Under the pieces are notes generated by a model. It saw only the letters and a program-made list of their open reading frames with translations. It was not told where the DNA came from and made no database searches. Source: Molossus alvarezi (lineage: Eukaryota > Chordata > Mammalia > Chiroptera > Molossidae). Taken from it: a DNA stretch of 64,000 bases. Numbering within the stretch: the first letter of the stretch is position 1; every line of letters begins with the position of its first letter. The position numbers were made by a program, and so were the translations under genes. Of this stretch, positions 1-10,121 are shown piece after piece. Location of the stretch: NCBI GenBank assembly GCA_037176705.1, contig CM073889.1, positions 52,941,596 to 53,005,595 on the forward strand, in the 5' to 3' direction.

Positions 1-1
1 T

Positions 2-175
2 GTAGCAGCACTATTTACAATCGCTAAGATCTGGAAACAGCCCAAGTGCCCATCAGTAGACGAATGGATTAAAAAGCTGTGGTACATATACACAATGGAG
101 TACTACGCAGCGGTAAGAAAGAAAGATCTCTTATCTTTGAGACTACATGGAGGGACCTGGAAAGTATCATCCTAA
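2..175 (+). CDS. L1 ORF2 protein, C-terminal 57 residues (5' partial)
   Basis: This frame encodes the extreme C-terminus of the L1 ORF2 endonuclease/reverse transcriptase polyprotein, the enzyme that nicks the target and copies L1 RNA in the nucleus. Reading from base 2, the peptide contains AALFTIAKIWKQPKCPS, then DEWIKKLWYIYTMEYYAA, and ends at TAA (173-175). The WKQPKCP and YTMEYYAA strings are hallmarks of the conserved tail after the cysteine-rich segment of mammalian ORF2p. There is no frameshift or internal stop in the visible part. The endonuclease, RT and most of the C-terminal domain lie upstream of the window, so whether the whole ORF is intact is unknown. Confidence 0.92.
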   Translation, partial: VAALFTIAKIWKQPKCPSVDEWIKKLWYIYTMEYYAAVRKKDLLSLRLHGGTWKVSS

Positions 176-427
176 GTGAAACAACCAAGCAGTGAAAGAC
201 AAATTTCATATGATCTCACTGATTTCTGGAATATAATGAACATAACAGTTTGAGGACAATCCCCTAAGGAGTGGGGAGCTGAGAGAGGGATGAACAACAG
301 AACTTAAATGCATGGAGGCATGAACAGTGGACATGGACAACAATCAGGGGAAGGGGCAGGGAGGGAAGGGGGAGGGGGGAATCAGTGGGGGGAAAAGGAG
401 AATCATTTGTAACAAAAATTAATCAAT
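176..427 (+). other. L1 3' UTR
   Basis: Non-coding segment between the ORF2 stop and the poly-A tail. The first half is mixed sequence. The second half is purine-rich with several G runs and then AT-rich (AATCATTTGTAACAAAAATT) just before the polyadenylation signal. This layout is usual for mammalian L1 3' UTRs. I see no other gene in it. Confidence 0.85.
347..392 (+). other. G-rich polypurine tract in the L1 3' UTR, G-quadruplex candidate
   Basis: At least six runs of three or more G lie within 46 bases, separated by short A, C or T-containing spacers, for example GGGGAAGGGGCAGGGAGGG. This satisfies the usual four-run G-quadruplex pattern more than once. Mammalian L1 3' UTRs commonly carry such tracts. 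Folding is inferred, not shown. Confidence 0.75.
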
Positions 428-430
428 AAA
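425..430 (+). promoter_or_regulatory. AATAAA polyadenylation signal of the L1
   Basis: A canonical AATAAA hexamer overlaps the start of the A run. L1 transcripts usually carry such a signal at their very 3' end, directly before the tail. Because the A run follows with no spacer, the exact cleavage site cannot be placed. Confidence 0.7.
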
Positions 431-448
431 AAAAAAAAAAAAAAAAAA
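428..448 (+). repeat. L1 poly-A tail (21 A)
   Basis: Uninterrupted run of 21 A ending exactly where satellite sequence (GTTATCC) begins. Other copies of the satellite have AAAA just before GTTATCC, so the last four A (445-448) may be target sequence rather than tail. The lack of base changes in the run fits a recent insertion. Confidence 0.9.
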
Positions 449-452
449 GTTA
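445..452. other. L1 integration junction in a satellite unit
   Basis: Intact satellite units read AATC|AAAAGTTATCC here (for example around 2379-2391). On the minus strand this is AACTTTTGATT, a TTTT/GA variant of the L1 endonuclease preference TTTT/AA. The L1 tail joining at AAAAGTTATCC is what target-primed reverse transcription into a satellite unit would leave. The matching 5' target duplication would lie upstream of the L1, outside the window. Confidence 0.75.
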
Positions 453-2384
453 TCCCCTTTTGTGTTCTGTGTTGGTAATGGTTTCCAAGATTGCACAGTT
501 TTCTCCAACATTTCTCAAGGCGATACTTGGAATAAGTATGGTTTCTTCTGTAGCAGTTTGTTTGGCCTAATTCTTAGTCAGAACAGTGAACCAACCTAGG
601 GTCTAGAATGAAATAATGGAAAGATTGATAACTACTGGTGTTACACATGTGCCATTCTTGAAACAAAGCAACTGAACACATCTAAAGTGATGTAGTTTAA
701 ACATTTGATGTGTACATCCAAGGAGAAATACATGAATGTGAAGACACTGACAATACCATGGGTGTTTCACATTGCATTTCTCTGTGAGTTAGAACAAAAG
801 GAGGGTTCTGGAGAAAAGGCACTTGTACAGTTGACCTGGGTATCAATTTCAATTAGCTACCCACAAATTATGCCCGGTTTGCGCGGCATAGTTTGCATTG
901 GAGAGTTATCCAGTGTTGCATGTAAATGCAGCTGACTGCCTTCTTTCCTATAAGACAAGAAAGTCAATTTGTACGAGAAGAAGAGGTAACTTTTCAACAT
1001 ACTACTTTTCTTCCTTGGATATGAGTTGTTTGCCTGGAAGAGTCTACAAAGCATCTCGATACCAAATACAGGCTGTGCTGCAGAAATGAAACATTTTGGT
1101 TAGAGCAGTGTTCAGGTCGTGGAAATCTATACCCTATTCAGTTCTACACACATTCTCTCCATGCGTTACCAAATGAATCAGAGTCATGCCATGGATCCAC
1201 GATACATTTCACTGTTTGTGCTGATTTCCACATTAACATAAGGTGTAGATACCTGTTTTCTGCAGAGAATTGAATGTAAACCCTTGTCCTCAGTGTGAAA
1301 TGCTGGAATTAGCCCGTGGAAATGAATGATAACTCCCGAACTTATGCTTAAAATACCCTGTGACAAATTCAACCTATTTCTTGATATCTGCCAGAATCAT
1401 CTCCATTATAACAAGGATTCCAAAGAGTTTCAGGCCTTTGAATAATGGTCCTGGATACACATGTTTCAAGAGTATTTCCCAGAAGAACCTATGAAAATAC
1501 AGTGGATAATCAAAGGTGTGCATCACTGGTGTTCTTTCTCTGCAGAATTATTTAATTACATTCAGTTCAAGAGCAGCATGGAAACCTCAATATGGTGTAG
1601 TGGCAATTGGACTGTTCAGTGGCTCTCTGTCCTAAAAACAGTGTTCCCATTGACTAACTTCTTCACATACTGTCTAAATATGGTGAAGAAGATTCTTGGG
1701 CTATACCCACTTCACAAAACATGGAACCAACACTGGTGTTCTGTTCTGCAGATTATGTGTTAGAACAGTTGAAGAAAGTATTGATTCAAGGTAATGTGGC
1801 AAGCTAACGTTTGTCTATGCCCTTAGACATACTTCTCTCCAGAGATCGTTTCTAGGAGGGTTTATACACACCAAACCAATTCCAAACGAACTGTGTTAGA
1901 ACTCTGCAGTTCAGTTGAGGAAACTCACTTCCATGAAGCCTAGGGAGTGAGGCCTCTCCAACCATAAGCTGTTTTGGTTAAGTACCTAAGAAATGTCTGT
2001 TTGTTAAGGTGTAATCACACGAAAACCTAGCAGTGCACGTTTCTATCTCTTGTTCCCTACACACAATTACAAGACTTGCTGGTGCAGTCTCAGATATGCT
2101 GAATTATGGGCAAAACTCTGTGAGAGCCAGGGGCAACATTCATTGGTGGCATGTTTAAACTTGGGAAATTGAGTACCTTTGCAAGGAAAGTGTGTAGATA
2201 CATGTTCTAGTAGGAAACTGATGGAATGATTGAATATTTCCATTTTGGGTCAGGAAATGCACAGATCTTGGCAAGAGTCATGTGAAACACTTGAATATAG
2301 ACACTCTCCTCGTGGTGTGGAGAGATCCAGTCTTCTCCTGGAAAGAACAACTAGGACAGGGCACACTGATGTGTAGAATCAAAA
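449..2384 (+). repeat. Satellite unit U1 (type II, edge copy)
   Basis: 1936 bp, directly 3' of the L1 tail. Type II: CACATACTG at 1664-1672 and CCACTTCAC. It has private changes, including TTTGGCC for TTTCGCC (561-567), TCTCCAACA (502-510) and GGAGGGTTT for GGAGCGTTT (near 1856). It shows CpG losses relative to the other units at 1071-1080 (GTGCTG), about 1219-1222 and 1871-1880 (CCAATT). It shares GGATACACATG (1453-1463) with U22. No gene is seen. Confidence 0.95.
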
Positions 2385-4319
2385 GTTATCCCCTTTTGTG
2401 TTCTGTGTTGGTAATGGTTTCCAAGATTGCACAGTTTTCTACAACATTTCTCAAGGCGATACTTGGAATAAGTATGGTTTCTTCTGTAGCAGTTTGTTTC
2501 GCCTAATTCTTAGTCAGAACAGTGAACCAACCTAGGGTCTAGAATGAAATAATGGAAAGATTGATAACTACTGGTGTTACACATGTGCCATTCTTGAAAC
2601 AAAGCAACTGAACACATCTAAAGTGATGTAGTTTAAACATTTGATGTGTACATCCAAGGAGAAATACATGAATGTGAAGACACTGACAATACCATGGGTG
2701 TTTCACATTGCATTTCTCTGTGAGTTAGAACAAAAGGAGGGTTCTGGAGAAAAGGCACTTGTACAGTTGACCTGGGTATCAATTTCAATTAGCTACCCAC
2801 AAATTATGCCCGGTTTGCGCGGCATAGTTTGCATTGGAGAGTTATTAAGTATTGCATGTAAATGCAGCTGACTGCCTTCTTTCCTATACGACAAGAAAGT
2901 CAATTTGTACGAGAAGAAGAGGTAACTTTTCAACATACTACTTTTCTCCCTTGGATATGAGTTGTTTGCCTGGAAGAGTCTACAAAGAATCTGGATACCA
3001 AATACAGGCTGCGCTGCAGAAATGAAACATTTTGGTTAGAGCAGTGTTCAGGTCGTGGAAATCTATACCCTATTCAGTTCTACACACATTCTCTCCATGC
3101 GTTACCAAATGAATCAGAGTCATGCCATGGATCCACAATACATTTCACTGTTTGTGCCGATTTCCACATTAACATAAGGTGTAGATACCTGTTTTCTGCA
3201 GAGAATTGAATGTAAACCCTTGTCCTCAGTGTGAAATGCTGGAATTATCCCGTGGAAATGAATGATAACTCCCGAACTTATGCTTAAAATACCCTGTGAC
3301 AAATTCAACCTATTTCTTGATATCTGACAGAATCATCTCCATGATAACAAGGATTCCAAAGAGTTTCAGGCCTTTGAATAATGGTCCTGGATTCACATGT
3401 TTCAAGAGTATTTCCCAGAAGAACCTATGAAAATACAGTGGATAATCAAAGGTGTGCATCACTGGTGTTCTTTCTCTGCAGAATTATATAATTACATTCA
3501 GTTCAAGAGCAGCATGGAAACCTCAATATGGTGTAGTGGCAATTGGACTGTTCAGTGGCTCTCTGTCCTAAAAACAGTGTTCCCATTGACTATCTTCTTC
3601 ACACATGTCTAAATATGGTGAAGAAGATTCTTGGGCTATACCCACATCACAAAACATGGAACCAACACTGGTGTTCTGTTCTGCAGATTATGTGTTAGAA
3701 CAGTTGAGGAAAGTATTGATTCAAGGTAATGTGGCAACCTAACGTTTGCCTAAGCCCTTAGACATACTTCTCACCAGAGATCGTTTCTAGGAGCGTTTAT
3801 ACACACCAAACCGATTCCAAAAGAACTGTGTTAGAACTCTGCAGTTCAGTTGAGGAAACTCACTTCCATGAAGCCTAGAGCGTGAGGCTTCTCCAACCAT
3901 AAGCTGTTTTGGTTAAGTACCTAAGAAATGTCTGTTTGTTAAGGTGTAATCACAAAAAAACCTAGCAGTGCACGTTTCTTTCTCTTGTTCCCTACACACA
4001 ATTACAAGACTTGCTGGTGCAGTCTCAGATATCCTGAATTATGGGCAAAACTCTGTGAGAGCCAGGGACAACATTGATTGGTGGCATGTTTAAACTTGGG
4101 AAATTGAGTACCTTTGCAAGGAAAGTGTGTAGATACATGTTCTAGTAGGAAACTGATGGAATGATTGAATATTTCCATTTTGGGTCAGGAAATGCACAGA
4201 TCTTGGCAAGAGTCATGTGAAACACTTGAATATAGACACTCTCCTCGTGGTGTGGAGAGATCCAGTCTTCTCCTGGAAAGAACAACTAGGACAGGGCACA
4301 CTGATGTGTAGAATCAAAA
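2385..4319 (+). repeat. Satellite unit U2 (type I)
   Basis: 1935 bp. It has GTTATTAAGT (2841-2850), shared only with U3, and a CpG loss in CCACAATAC (near 3134). The type I markers CACACATGTCT and CCACATCAC are present. Non-coding. Confidence 0.96.
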
Positions 4320-6254
4320 GTTATCCCCTTTTGTGTTCTGTGTTGGTAATGGTTTCCAAGATTGCACAGTTTTCTACAACATTTCTCAAGGCGATACTTG
4401 GAATAAGTATGGTTTCTTCTGTAGCAGTTTGTTTCGCCTAATTCTTAGTCAGAACAGTGAACCAACCTAGGGTCTAGAATGAAATAATGGAAAGATTGAT
4501 AACTACTGGTGTTACACATGTGCCATTCTTGAAACAAAGCAACTGAACACATCTAAAGTGATGTAGTTTAAACATTTGATGTGTACATCCAAGGAGAAAT
4601 ACATGAATGTGAAGACACTGACAATACCATGGGTGTTTCACATTGCATTTCTCTGTGAGTTAGAACAAGAGGAGGGTTCTGGAGAAAAGGCACTTGTACA
4701 GTTGACCTGGGTATCAATTTCAATTAGCTACCCACAAATTATGCCCGGTTTGCGCGGCATAGTTTGCATTGGAGAGTTATTAAGTGTTGCATGTAAATGC
4801 AGCTGACTGCCTTCTTTCCTATAAGACAAGAAAGTCAATTTGAACGATAAGAAGAGGTAACTTTTCAACATACTACTTTTCTTCCTTGGATATGAGTTGT
4901 TTGCCTGGAAGAGTCTACAAAGAATCTGGATACCAAATACAGGCTGCGCTGCAGAAATGAAACATTTTGGTTAGAGCAGTGTTCAGGTCGTGGAAATCTA
5001 TACCCTATTCAGTTCTACACACATTCTCTCCATGCGTTACCAAATGAATCAGAGTCATGCCATGGATCCACGATACATTTCACTGTTTGTGCCGATTTCC
5101 ACATTAACATAAGGTGTAGATACCTGTTTTCTGCAGAGAATTGAATGTAAACCCTTGTCCTCAGTGTGAAATGCTGGAATTAGCCCGGGGAAATGAATGA
5201 TAACTCCCGAACTTATGCTTAAAATACCCTGTGACAAATTCAACCTATTTCTTGATATCTGACAGAATCATCTCCATGATAACAAGGATTCCAAAGAGTT
5301 TCAGGCCTTTGAATAATGGTCCTGGGTTCACATGTTTCAAGAGTATTTCCCAGAAGAACCTATGAAAATACAGTGGATAATCAAAGGTGTGCATCACTGG
5401 TGTTCTTTCTCTGCAGAATTATATAATTACAATCAGTTCAAGAGCAGCATGGAAACCTCAATATGGTGTAGTGGCAATTGGACTGTTCAGTGGCTCTCTG
5501 TCCTAAAAACAGTGTTCCCATTGACTATCTTCTTCACACATGTCTAAATATGGTGAAGAAGATTCTTGGGCTATACCCACATCACAAAACATGGAACCAA
5601 CACTGGTGTTCTGTTCTGCAGATTATGTGTTAGAACAGTTGAGGAAAGTATTGATTCAAGGTAATGTGGCAACCTAACGTTTGCCTAAGCCCTTAGACAT
5701 ACTTCTCACCAGAGATCGTTTCTAGGAGCGTTTATACACACCAAACCGATTCCAAAAGAACTGTGTTAGAACTCTGCAGTTCAGTTGAGGAAACTCACTT
5801 CCATGAAGCCTAGAGCGTGAGGCTTCTCCAACCATAAGCTGTTTTGGTTAAGAACCTAAGAAATGTCTGTTTGTTAAGGTGTAATCACAAAAAAACCTAG
5901 CAGTGCACGTTTCTTTCTCTTGTTCCCTACACACAATTACAAGACTTGCTGGTGTAGTCTCAGATATCCTGAATTATGGGCAAAACTCTGTGAGAGCCAG
6001 GGACAACATTGATTGGTGGCATGTTTAAACTTGGGAAATTGAGTACCTTTGCAAGGAAAGTGTGTAGATACATGTTCTAGTAGGAAACTGATGGAATGAT
6101 TGAATATTTCCATTTTGGGTCAGGAAATGCACAGATCTTGGCAAGAGTCATGTGAAACACTTGAATATAGACACTCTCCTCGTGGTGTGGAGAGATCCAG
6201 TCTTCTCCTGGAAAGAACAACTAGGACAGGGCACACTGATGTGTAGAATCAAAA
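4320..6254 (+). repeat. Satellite unit U3 (type I)
   Basis: 1935 bp. Private TGAACGATAA (4841-4850) replaces TGTACGAGAA. AATCAGTTCA at 5431-5440 and GGTGTAGTCTC near 5951 are shared with U5 and U8. The A-run variant CACAAAAAAACC is in the 3' part. Non-coding. Confidence 0.96.
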
Positions 6255-8186
6255 GTTATCCCCTTTTGTGTTCTGTGTTGGTAATGGTTTCCAAGATTGC
6301 ACAGTTTTCTACAACATTTCTCAAGGCGATACTTGGAATAAGTATGGTTTCTTCTGTAGCAGTTTGTTTCGCCTAATTCTTAGTCAGAACAGTGAACCAA
6401 CCTAGGGTCTAGAATGAAATAATGGAAAGATTGATAACTACTGGTGTTACACATGTGCCATTCTTGAAACAAAGCAACTGAACACATCTAAAGTGATGTA
6501 GTTTAAACATTTGATGTGTACATCCAAGGAGAAATACATGAATGTGAAGACACTGACAATACCATGGGTGTTTCACATTGCATTTCTCTGTGAGTTAGAA
6601 CAAGAGGAGGGTTCTGGAGAAAAGGCACTTGTACAGTTGACCTGGGTATCAATTTCAATTAGCTACCCACAAATTATGCCCGGTTTGCGCGGCATAGTTT
6701 GCATTGGAGAGTTATCCAGTGTTGCATGTAAATGCAGCTGACTGCCTTCTTTCCTATACCACAAGAAAGTCAATTTGTACGAGAAGAGGTAACTTTTCAA
6801 CATACTACTTTTCTCCCTTGGATATGAGTTGTTTGCCTGGAAGAGTCTACAAAGAATCTGGATACCAAATACAGGCTGCGCTGCAGAAATTAAACATTTT
6901 GGTTAGAGCAGTGTTCAGGTCGTGGAAATCTATACCCTATTCAGTTCTACACACATTCTCTCCATGCGTTACCAAATGAATCAGAGTCATGCCATGGATC
7001 CACGATACATTTCACTGTTTGTGCCGATTTCCACATTAACATAAGGTGTAGATACCTGTTTTCTGCAGAGAATTGAATGTAAACCCTTGTCCTCAGTGTG
7101 AAATGCTGGAATTAGCCCGGGGAAATGAATGATAACTCCCAAACTTATGCTTAAAATACCCTGTGACAAATTCAACCTATTTCTTGATATCTGACAGAAT
7201 CATCTCCATGATAACAAGGATTCCAAAGAGTTTCAGGCCTTTGAATAATGGTCCTGGATTCACATGTTTCAAGAGTATTTCCCAGAAGAACCTATGAAAA
7301 TACAGTGGATAATCAAAGGTGTGCATCACTGGTGTTCTTTCTCTGCAGAATTATATAATTACATTCAGTTCAAGAGCAGCATGGAAACCTCAATATGGTG
7401 TAGTGGCAATTGGACTGTTCAGTGGCTCTCTGTCCTAAAAACAGTGTTCCCATTGACTATCTTCTTCACACATGTCTAAATATGGTGAAGAAGATTCTTG
7501 GGCTATACCCACATCACAAAACATGGAACCAACACTGGTGTTCTGTTCTGCAGATTATGTGTTAGAACAGTTGAGGAAAGTATTGATTCAAGGTAATGTG
7601 GCAACCTAACGTTTGCCTAAGCCCTTAGACATACTTCTCACCAGAGATCGTTTCTAGGAGCGATTATACACACCAAACCGATTCCAAAAGAACTGTGTTA
7701 GAACTCTGCAGTTCAGTTGAGGAAACTCACTTCCATGAAGCCTAGAGCGTGAGGCTTCTCCAACCATAAGCTGTTTTGGTTAAGAACCTAAGAAATGTCT
7801 GTTTGTTAAGGTGTAATCACACGAAAACCTAGCATTGCACGTTTCTTTCTCTTGTTCCCTACACACAATTACAAGACTTGCTGGTGCAGTCTCAGATATC
7901 CTGAATTATGGGCAAAACTCTGTGAGAGCCAGGGACAACATTGATTGGTGGCATGTTTAAACTTGGGAAATTGAGTACCTTTGCAAGGAAAGTGTGTAGA
8001 TACATGTTCTAGTAGGAAACTGATGGAATGATTGAATATTTTCATTTTGGGTCAGGAAATGCACAGATCTTGGCAAGAGTCATGTGAAACACTTGAATAT
8101 AGACACTCTCCTCGTGGTGTGGAGAGATCCAGTCTTCTCCTGGAAAGAACAACTAGGACAGGGCACACTGATGTGTAGAATCAAAA
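6255..8186 (+). repeat. Satellite unit U4 (type I, 3-bp deletion)
   Basis: 1932 bp. It is shorter because one AGA/GAA triplet is missing from the AGAAGAAGAGG run near 6781-6790. Private changes are AGAAATTAAAC near 6885, CGATTATACA (7661-7670) and AGCATTGCAC (7831-7840). Non-coding. Confidence 0.96.
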
Positions 8187-10121
8187 GTTATCCCCTTTTG
8201 TGTTCTGTGTTGTTAATGGTTTCCAAGATTGCACAGTTTTCTACAACATTTCTCAAGGCGATACTTGGAATAAGTATGGTTTCTTCTGTAGCAGTTTGTT
8301 TCGCCTAATTCTTAGTCAGAACAGTGAACCAACCTAGGGTCTAGAATGAAATAATGGAAAGATTGATAACTACTGGTGTTACACATGTGCCATTCTTGAA
8401 ACAAAGCAACTGAACACATCTAAAGTGATGTAGTTTAAACATTTGATGTGTACATCCAAGGAGAAATACATGAATGTGAAGACACGGACAATACCATGGG
8501 TGTTTCACATTGCATTTCTCTGTGAGTTAGAACAAGAGGAGGGTTCTGGAGAAAAGGCACTGGTACAGTTGACCTGGGTATCAATTTCAATTAGCTACCC
8601 ACAAATTATGCCCGGTTTGCGCGGCATAGTTTGCATTGGAGAGTTATCCAGTGTTGCATGTAAATGCAGCTGACTGCCTTCTTTCCTATACGACAAGAAA
8701 GTCAATTTGTACGAGAAGAAGAGGTAACTTTTCAACTTACTACTTTTCTTCCTTGGATATGAGTTGTTTGCCTGGAAGAGTCTACAAAGAATCTGGATAC
8801 CAAATACAGGCTGCGCTGCAGAAATGAAACATTTTGGTTAGAGCAGTGTTCAGGTCGTGGAAATCTATACCCTATTCAGTTCTACACACATTCTCTCCAT
8901 GCGTTACCAAATGAATCAGAGTCATGCCATGGATCCACGATTCATTTCACTGTTTGTGCCGATTTCCACATTAACATAAGGTGTAGATACCTGTTTTCTG
9001 GAGAGAATTGAATGTAAACCCTTGTCCTCAGTGTGAAATGCTGGAATTAGCCCGGGGAAATGAATGATAACTCCCGAACTTATGCTTAAAATACCCTGTG
9101 ACAAATTCAACCTATTTCTTGATATCTGACAGAATCATCTCCATGATAACAAGGATTCCAAAGAGTTTCAGGCCTTTGAATAATGGTCCTGGATTCACAT
9201 GTTTCAAGAGTATTTCCCAGAAGAACCTATGAAAATACAGTGGATAATCAAAGGTGTGCATCACTGGTGTTCTTTCTCTGCAGAATTATATAATTACAAT
9301 CAGTTCAAGAGCAGCATGGAAACCTCAATATGGTGTAGTGGCAATTGGACTGTTCAGTGGCTCTCTGTCCTAAAAACAGTGTTCCCATTGACTATCTTCT
9401 TCACACATGTCTAAATATGGTGAAGAAGATTCTTGGGCTATACCCACATCACAAAACATGGAACCAACACTGGTGTTCTGTTCTGCAGATTATGTGTTAG
9501 AACAGTTGAGGAAAGTATTGATTCAAGGTAATGTGGCAACCTAACGTTTGCCTAAGCCCTTAGACATACTTCTCACCAGAGATCGTTTCTAGGAGCGTTT
9601 ATACACACCAAACCGATTCCAAAAGAACTGTGTTAGAACTCTGCAGTTCAGTTGAGGAAACTCACTTCCATGAAGCCTAGAGCGTGAGGCTTCTCCAACC
9701 ATAAGCTGTTTTGGTTAAGAACCTAAGAAATGTCTGTTTGTTAAGGTGTAATCACAAAAAAACCTAGCAGTGCACGTTTCTCTCTCTTGTTCCCTACACA
9801 CAATTACAAGACTTGCTGGTGTAGTCTCAGATATCCTGAATTATGGGCAAAACTCTGTGAGAGCCAGGGACAACATTGATTGGTGGCATGTTTAAACTTG
9901 GGAAATTGAGTACCTTTGCAAGGAAAGTGTGTAGATACATGTTCTAGTAGGAAACTGATGGAATGATTGAATATTTCCATTTTGGGTCAGGAAATGCACA
10001 GATCTTGGCAAGAGTCATGTGAAACACTTGAATATAGACACTCTCCTCGTGGTGTGGAGAGATCCAGTCTTCTCCTGGAAAGAACAACTAGGACAGGGCA
10101 CACTGATGTGTAGAATCAAAA
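8187..10121 (+). repeat. Satellite unit U5 (type I, first unit of trimer copy 1)
   Basis: 1935 bp. GACACGGACA (8481-8490), CAACTTACTACTT (near 8733) and CTGGAG replacing a PstI CTGCAG (8998-9003) are shared with U8, 5804 bp downstream. TGTTGTTAATGG near 8208 is shared with U11, U13 and U21. Non-coding. Confidence 0.96.

Larger units (their letters stand above)
1..448 (+). mobile_element. LINE-1 (L1) 3' end: ORF2 C-terminus, 3' UTR, poly-A tail
   Basis: This is the 3' terminus of an L1 non-LTR retrotransposon whose 5' part lies outside the window. In order it holds the last 57 codons of ORF2 with their stop (2-175), a 3' UTR (176-427) with a G-rich purine tract (347-392), an AATAAA hexamer at 425-430 and a pure A run (428-448). 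The order ORF2 end, G-rich 3' UTR, poly-A is characteristic of mammalian L1. The open ORF2 end and the uninterrupted 21-base A run suggest a fairly young insertion, but only the 3' end is visible. The tail abuts the satellite directly, so the + strand of the L1 runs in the same direction as the repeat units. Subfamily and host lineage were not determined. Confidence 0.93.

Noticed and set aside
705..935. A 76-codon + frame repeated in almost every unit
   Set aside because: It opens with TTG, not ATG. Differences between copies change amino acids freely (K/E, L/R, V/E, G/V, G/S, M/T/R), and U18 has an in-frame stop. Its recurrence is explained by copying of the unit; no domain is recognised.
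2282..2506. A 74-codon + frame repeated in most units
   Set aside because: It starts at GTG, has no recognisable domain and is broken in several units (near 19691, 23561, 35170, 39030). Conservation is that of the DNA repeat, with no sign of codon-level constraint.
2502..2518. TTCGCCTAATTCTTAG as a CENP-B box
   Set aside because: It matches TTCG, the central A and one C but not the final GGG; too degenerate to count.
3120..3308. Minus-strand frame of 62 codons in each unit
   Set aside because: It begins at TTG, shows mostly amino-acid-changing differences (H/P, G/R, L/I, C/S) and has no domain. It is treated as a chance frame.
3530..3545. GTTCAAGAGC as an RNA polymerase III B box
   Set aside because: The string occurs earlier in the same unit (near 3503). 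It only partly fits GGTTCGANTCC and no suitably spaced A box was found, so there is no support for a tRNA-derived SINE or Pol III gene.
3397..3612. ATG frame of 71 or 100 codons in the middle of each unit
   Set aside because: This is the only recurring frame with an ATG in most copies, but the length flips between 71 and 100 codons with the CACACATG/CACATACTG difference. It is broken in U6 and U9 (TAG from AATATAGTGG) and U16 (indel). No family was recognised.
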